Assembly (NCBI GenBank): GCA_945866165.1
Contig: CAMBGO010000075.1
Coordinates: forward strand, 1-9,316
Origin: Chitinophaga pinensis
Lineage (GTDB): Bacteria; Bacteroidota; Bacteroidia; Chitinophagales; Chitinophagaceae
DNA: 9,316 nt
Direction: 5' to 3'
Of the stretch, positions 5,652-9,316 are shown one piece after another (within the stretch, counting starts at the first letter, position 1; each line of letters starts with the position of its first letter). The position numbers were made by a program, and so were the translations under genes. The notes beneath the pieces were generated by a model that saw only the letters and a program-made list of their open reading frames with translations, did no database searches and was not told where the DNA came from.

Positions 5652-8267
5652 TTAAACTGGAATGGTTTTTTCTGTTTTCTCATTTCTGAAAACTACAACG
5701 CCATCAAAAACATCTACAATAACAGGCCTTTTTTTATCAATTGCTGAAGCCAAGATTTTCTTCGATAACTGATTCACAATTTCTTTTTGAATTAATCTTT
5801 TCAAGGGTCTTGCACCAAATTGTGGATCATAGCCATGTTCAACCAAAAAATCAATTGCATAATCACTGAATACGAGTTCAATGGCTGATTTTTTGACCAT
5901 TTCCTTCAAAGTGTTTAATTGTATTTCAATTATTTTTTTGACTTCTTTCTTTTTTAATGGTTTGAACATGATGATTTCATCAACCCGATTCAGGAATTCA
6001 GGTCGAACTGTTTGTTTTAGCAAGTTCATAACATCAATTTTGACCGTTTCGGCAACCGCATCAAGTTCTTGAATATCTGCTTTATCATATGCTTCCTGAA
6101 TAATATGACTTCCAATATTGCTTGTCATAATAATCAACGTGTTTTTAAAATTCACCACCCTACCCTTGTTGTCAGTCAACCTTCCATCATCAAGAACCTG
6201 CAAAAGAATATTCCATACATCTGGATGGGCCTTTTCAATTTCATCTAACAATACAACGCTATACGGTTTTCGTCTTACAGACTCAGTAAGCTGACCTCCT
6301 TCCTCATATCCAACATATCCTGGAGGAGCACCAACTAGCCTCGACACAGTATGTTTTTCTTGGTATTCACTCATGTCTATTCTTGTCATCAGCCTCTCAT
6401 CATCGAATAGATAAGAAGCAAGCGTTTTCGCAAGTTCTGTTTTACCAACTCCGGTGGTACCCAAAAAAATAAACGATCCAATAGGTCTGTTTGGGTCTTG
6501 AAGCCCTGCCCTACTCCTTCTAATAGCATCCGCAACTGCGGTAATTGCTTCTTCCTGACCAACTACCCTTTCATGAAGGTGGTCTTCCAAATTCAATAAC
6601 TTTTCCATGTCACTTTGAAGCATTTTTGAAACTGGAATACCAGTTGCCTTGGCAATATTTTCAGCAATGTCTTCAGCATCAACTTCTTCTTTCAACAATC
6701 GTTTTTCAGATGATGCCAATAACTCGTCAGAGTATTTTGTTATGATTGCCTCTTTATCTTTCATTTTGCCATACCTGATTTCAGCAACCATTCCGTAGTC
6801 GCCTTCCCTTTCGGCTTTTTCAGCTTGCATCTTAAGGGTTTCAATGTCAGACTTAGCCTGTTGAACTTTTTCAACAAGGTCTTTCTCTTGTATCCATTTT
6901 GACTTCAACGTATCTCGCTGAACTGATAGATTTGCTAGTTCTGTGTTAAGCTCCTTGAGCTTTGTATCATCATTCTCTCTTTTAATAGCTTCTCTTTCAA
7001 TCTCAAGTTGTCTAATCTGCCTTTCCAATTTATCAAGCTCTTCGGGCATTGAATTCATTTCCAGCCTCAGTTTAGCAGCGCTTTCATCAATGAGGTCAAT
7101 CGCCTTATCAGGTAAAAAGCGGTCTGTAATATAGCGGTTAGATAATTCCACCGCAGCAATGATTGCTTCATCTTTAATTCTAACGTGGTGATGTGTTTCA
7201 TAGCGGTCTTTTAGTCCACGAAGAATTGAAATAGCATCTTCAACACTGGGTTCATCAATCATCACTTTTTGGAATCTTCTTTCCAATGCCTTGTCTTTTT
7301 CAAAATATTTTTGATACTCATTTAATGTGGTTGCACCAATAGCCCTTAATTCACCGCGTGCCAATGCTGGCTTCAATATATTAGCTGCATCCATGGCACC
7401 GTCTCCCCCACCTGCACCAACCAACGTGTGAATCTCATCGATGAAGAGGATGATTTCACCATTGCTACCGGCAACTTCCTTCACAACCCCCTTCAAACGT
7501 TCCTCAAATTCACCTTTGTATTTTGCTCCAGCAATAAGCAATCCCATATCCAATGCATAAATCATCTTGCTTTTAAGGTTGTCTGGAACATCACCATTGA
7601 GTATCCTCATTGCCAATCCTTCTGCAATAGCTGTTTTACCAACACCAGGTTCACCAACAAGTATTGGATTGTTCTTTGATCGCCTGGTTAATATATGAAG
7701 TGTTCGCCTGATCTCCTCATCCCTGCCAATCACTGGATCCAATTTGCCCAACCTTGCCATGTCGATAAGGTTCTTTGCATATTTATTTAGGGCATTGAAT
7801 TGAGTTTCCTGGGTTTGACTCTTTATATTTTCCCCCTTTCTTAATTCCTTGATGGATTGTATCAACCCTTTTTCAGTCAAACCCTGTTCTTTAAGCAATT
7901 TTCCAGTTGAGTCATTACCCATAACCAAGGCTACCAATATGTGCTCTGGAGTTACAAACTCATCACCAAATGAAGTAAGAATAGAGCCGGATTTAAGCAA
8001 TAAATTATTTGCTTCCCTACTTAAATTTTGTGCAGGTTCTCCTGATTGCTTTGGTAACTTATCCAATGCTTCCTTTAACTTTGTGAGAAGTACATTTATG
8101 GAGACATTGTTTTTCTTCAAAAGATATTCTACAGGAGAATTTTTTTGATCTAACAATGCTAACAGAATATGTTCACTTTCAATCTGGGAATGTCCTGCAT
8201 TGAAAGCAAGCTGTTGAGCAGATTGAATGACTTCTGAAGCTTGTATAGTGAAATTATTCAGGTTCAT
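5652..8267 (-). CDS. clpB: ATP-dependent disaggregase chaperone ClpB
   Basis: The 871 residues match full-length ClpB (about 860-870). Domains in order are: the N-terminal Clp repeat domain (about 1-145); AAA+ 1 with Walker A GEPGVGKT (205-212), pore loop GAKYKGEFEERL (Y250), Walker B ILFIDE (273-278) and ALERRF (327-332); the coiled-coil middle domain (about 405-525) that distinguishes ClpB from ClpA/ClpC; and AAA+ 2 with Walker A GTTGVGKT (603-610), pore loop GYVGY (650-654), Walker B VVLLDE (671-676), an arginine in FLNRVDE (R761) and sensor 2 GAR (818-820). The hexamer threads aggregated proteins through its pore together with DnaK. The T in place of P in the second Walker A is common in Bacteroidota. 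No CIRCE operator is visible in the 60 bp upstream, so regulation is not readable here. There is no frameshift. Confidence 0.98.
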   Translation of the reverse strand: MNLNNFTIQASEVIQSAQQLAFNAGHSQIESEHILLALLDQKNSPVEYLLKKNNVSINVLLTKLKEALDKLPKQSGEPAQNLSREANNLLLKSGSILTSFGDEFVTPEHILVALVMGNDSTGKLLKEQGLTEKGLIQSIKELRKGENIKSQTQETQFNALNKYAKNLIDMARLGKLDPVIGRDEEIRRTLHILTRRSKNNPILVGEPGVGKTAIAEGLAMRILNGDVPDNLKSKMIYALDMGLLIAGAKYKGEFEERLKGVVKEVAGSNGEIILFIDEIHTLVGAGGGDGAMDAANILKPALARGELRAIGATTLNEYQKYFEKDKALERRFQKVMIDEPSVEDAISILRGLKDRYETHHHVRIKDEAIIAAVELSNRYITDRFLPDKAIDLIDESAAKLRLEMNSMPEELDKLERQIRQLEIEREAIKRENDDTKLKELNTELANLSVQRDTLKSKWIQEKDLVEKVQQAKSDIETLKMQAEKAEREGDYGMVAEIRYGKMKDKEAIITKYSDELLASSEKRLLKEEVDAEDIAENIAKATGIPVSKMLQSDMEKLLNLEDHLHERVVGQEEAITAVADAIRRSRAGLQDPNRPIGSFIFLGTTGVGKTELAKTLASYLFDDERLMTRIDMSEYQEKHTVSRLVGAPPGYVGYEEGGQLTESVRRKPYSVVLLDEIEKAHPDVWNILLQVLDDGRLTDNKGRVVNFKNTLIIMTSNIGSHIIQEAYDKADIQELDAVAETVKIDVMNLLKQTVRPEFLNRVDEIIMFKPLKKKEVKKIIEIQLNTLKEMVKKSAIELVFSDYAIDFLVEHGYDPQFGARPLKRLIQKEIVNQLSKKILASAIDKKRPVIVDVFDGVVVFRNEKTEKTIPV

Positions 8268-8327
8268 AATTATGTGTTTGATTAATTATTGTCGCAAAGC
8301 AATTACCAATTATAAAAAAAGGAAATT

Positions 8328-9316
8328 ATGTCATATAAAGTGATTAAAACATGTCTCAAATTCAGTCCAGTATTGATTTTCATGCTATTATTTCAGTATG
8401 TAGGCGCACAAACCGATTCCAGCATTCTAAAAAACGTCCTTACCAAATATGAAAAAAGTTTAGGTAAGAATTACACAATTGTGCTAAATAAAGATGGAAA
8501 AAATGTTTTTTTAAAGGAAACCATCGATTTTAAGTTGAAATCAGCTGCTCCAATTGGTGATTGTAGCAAATGGTTGACTACCGCCCTTACCCTAATATAT
8601 GTTGATGAAGGCAAAATCAAACTGGATGATCCCATCAGCAAATACATCCCCTTATTTGAAAAGTATATGAAGGGATATATTACTATTAGAAATTGTCTTT
8701 CACAAACATCAGGGATAGAATCTGAAGCGCAGGGTGTGCTTAAAATAGTACAAAAGAGTAAGTTCGAAACGCTTGAAGAAGAAGTTAATAACTACGCAAG
8801 TAAAAAAGCTATAGTTGATAACCCTGGAACATATTTTACATATGGAGGCATTGGCCCAAATATCGTGGCAAGGGTACTTGAAATAGTCACAAAAAAAACA
8901 TTTGATAAACTTGCATTGGAAAAACTCTTCAGGCCACTGGGCATGAAAACAGCAAGCTTTTACAGTGAAAAAGGAGCTATCAATGCATCATATGGTGCAA
9001 TGGCTAGTGCATTCGACCTGAATAATTTTTTGCAGATGATAATCAACAATGGAATGTTCAATGGGAAAAAAATATTAAGTGAAAATTCTATTGCTGAAAT
9101 CAAAAAAAATCAATTCCCCGATGTTAAAACAAGGTATTCACCAGAGGATATGAATAACTATGATTATGCTTTTGGAGTATGGAAAAAATCATCTTCAGAT
9201 TCAAAAAAAATATTGACGCTTGTATCGCCCAGTTTCACGGGCTCCTGGATTTGGATTGACTTTGAAAAAAAATACACAGGCGTTATTTTATTAGAAAATC
9301 CATCATCATTTAGCAA
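8328..9316 (+). CDS. Secreted beta-lactamase-family (PF00144) protein with altered catalytic motifs, 3' end outside window
   Basis: The frame is open from ATG 8328 to the window end (329 codons) with no stop, so the gene is cut by the boundary. A signal peptide (hydrophobic 12-24, likely cleavage after VGA at 27) predicts export. The fold is that of class C beta-lactamase/esterase-like serine hydrolases: SKWLTTALTLIYVDEGKIKL (80-99), DDPISKYIPLF (100-110), YITIRNCLSQTSGI (117-130), NPGTYFTYGGIG (165-176) and LFRPLGMKTASFY (200-212). The expected SxxK nucleophile position is aspartate: the segment reads I-G-D78-C-S-K81, where relatives have S-x-S-K. The second motif is Y172-G-G rather than Y-x-N, and the region normally holding K/H-T/S-G reads SPSFTG (300-305). 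The lysine is kept. It may be inactive as a hydrolase or have a changed activity. A weak AGGA lies 4-5 nt before the ATG. It is divergent from clpB. Confidence 0.88.
   Translation, partial: MSYKVIKTCLKFSPVLIFMLLFQYVGAQTDSSILKNVLTKYEKSLGKNYTIVLNKDGKNVFLKETIDFKLKSAAPIGDCSKWLTTALTLIYVDEGKIKLDDPISKYIPLFEKYMKGYITIRNCLSQTSGIESEAQGVLKIVQKSKFETLEEEVNNYASKKAIVDNPGTYFTYGGIGPNIVARVLEIVTKKTFDKLALEKLFRPLGMKTASFYSEKGAINASYGAMASAFDLNNFLQMIINNGMFNGKKILSENSIAEIKKNQFPDVKTRYSPEDMNNYDYAFGVWKKSSSDSKKILTLVSPSFTGSWIWIDFEKKYTGVILLENPSSFS

Noticed and set aside
8268..8327. Promoter or CIRCE-type heat-shock operator between clpB and the PF00144 gene
   Set aside because: No CIRCE inverted repeat is present. The best -7-like octamers (TTGCTTTG on the - strand at 8302-8295, TGTGTTTG on the + strand at 8273-8280) each miss the consensus and lack a -33 partner at proper spacing.

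Overview
The window is AT-rich chromosomal DNA that looks like a member of the Bacteroidota, probably near Chitinophagales/Sphingobacteriales. The lineage is inferred from protein style: an ECF sigma factor paired with a short DPF-x-x-DALEG anti-sigma-like membrane protein, a ClpB with GTTGVGKT as its second Walker A, DUF4878-type lipoproteins, few clear Shine-Dalgarno sites, and one good match to the Bacteroidota -7 element TAnnTTTG. I see no mobile element, CRISPR array, tRNA, rRNA or prophage gene. No stretch of 300 bases lacks a gene.

Region 1 (1-2205, + strand) is a very compact run of five genes: the 3' end of a PhoH-family ATPase, a small DUF4878-like lipoprotein, the fluoride channel CrcB, a family I inorganic pyrophosphatase, and a half-length TauE/SafE-type membrane protein. 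Gaps are 1 nt, or a 4-nt ATGA overlap, so the genes are almost certainly co-transcribed and probably translationally coupled. CrcB beside a soluble pyrophosphatase makes sense because family I pyrophosphatases are classic fluoride-sensitive enzymes.

Region 2 (2206-3174, + strand) holds an ECF sigma factor, best read from a TTG start, overlapping by 11 nt a 117-residue single-pass membrane protein that is probably its anti-sigma partner. That partner lacks the periplasmic domain seen in longer relatives. An 8-codon ORF in the sigma frame, closed by tandem stops, sits just upstream.

Region 3 (3176-4198, - strand) encodes an exported, probably lipid-anchored protein of unrecognised family with a TIM-barrel-like beta-strand pattern. 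Its stop is 1 nt from the stop of the anti-sigma-like gene. It diverges from a DEAD-box RNA helicase (4263-5594, +) across a 64-bp intergenic segment.

Region 4 (5595-8267) has a strong hairpin between the helicase and clpB stops, probably a bidirectional terminator, followed by full-length clpB on the - strand.

Region 5 (8328-9316, + strand, running off the window) is a secreted member of the serine beta-lactamase/esterase family (PF00144). The expected catalytic serine of SxxK is an aspartate, and the other two active-site motifs are also non-canonical, so it may be a pseudoenzyme. This is the most interesting single observation. The rest is largely ordinary housekeeping and stress-response content, and I do not see a clearly new multi-gene system.
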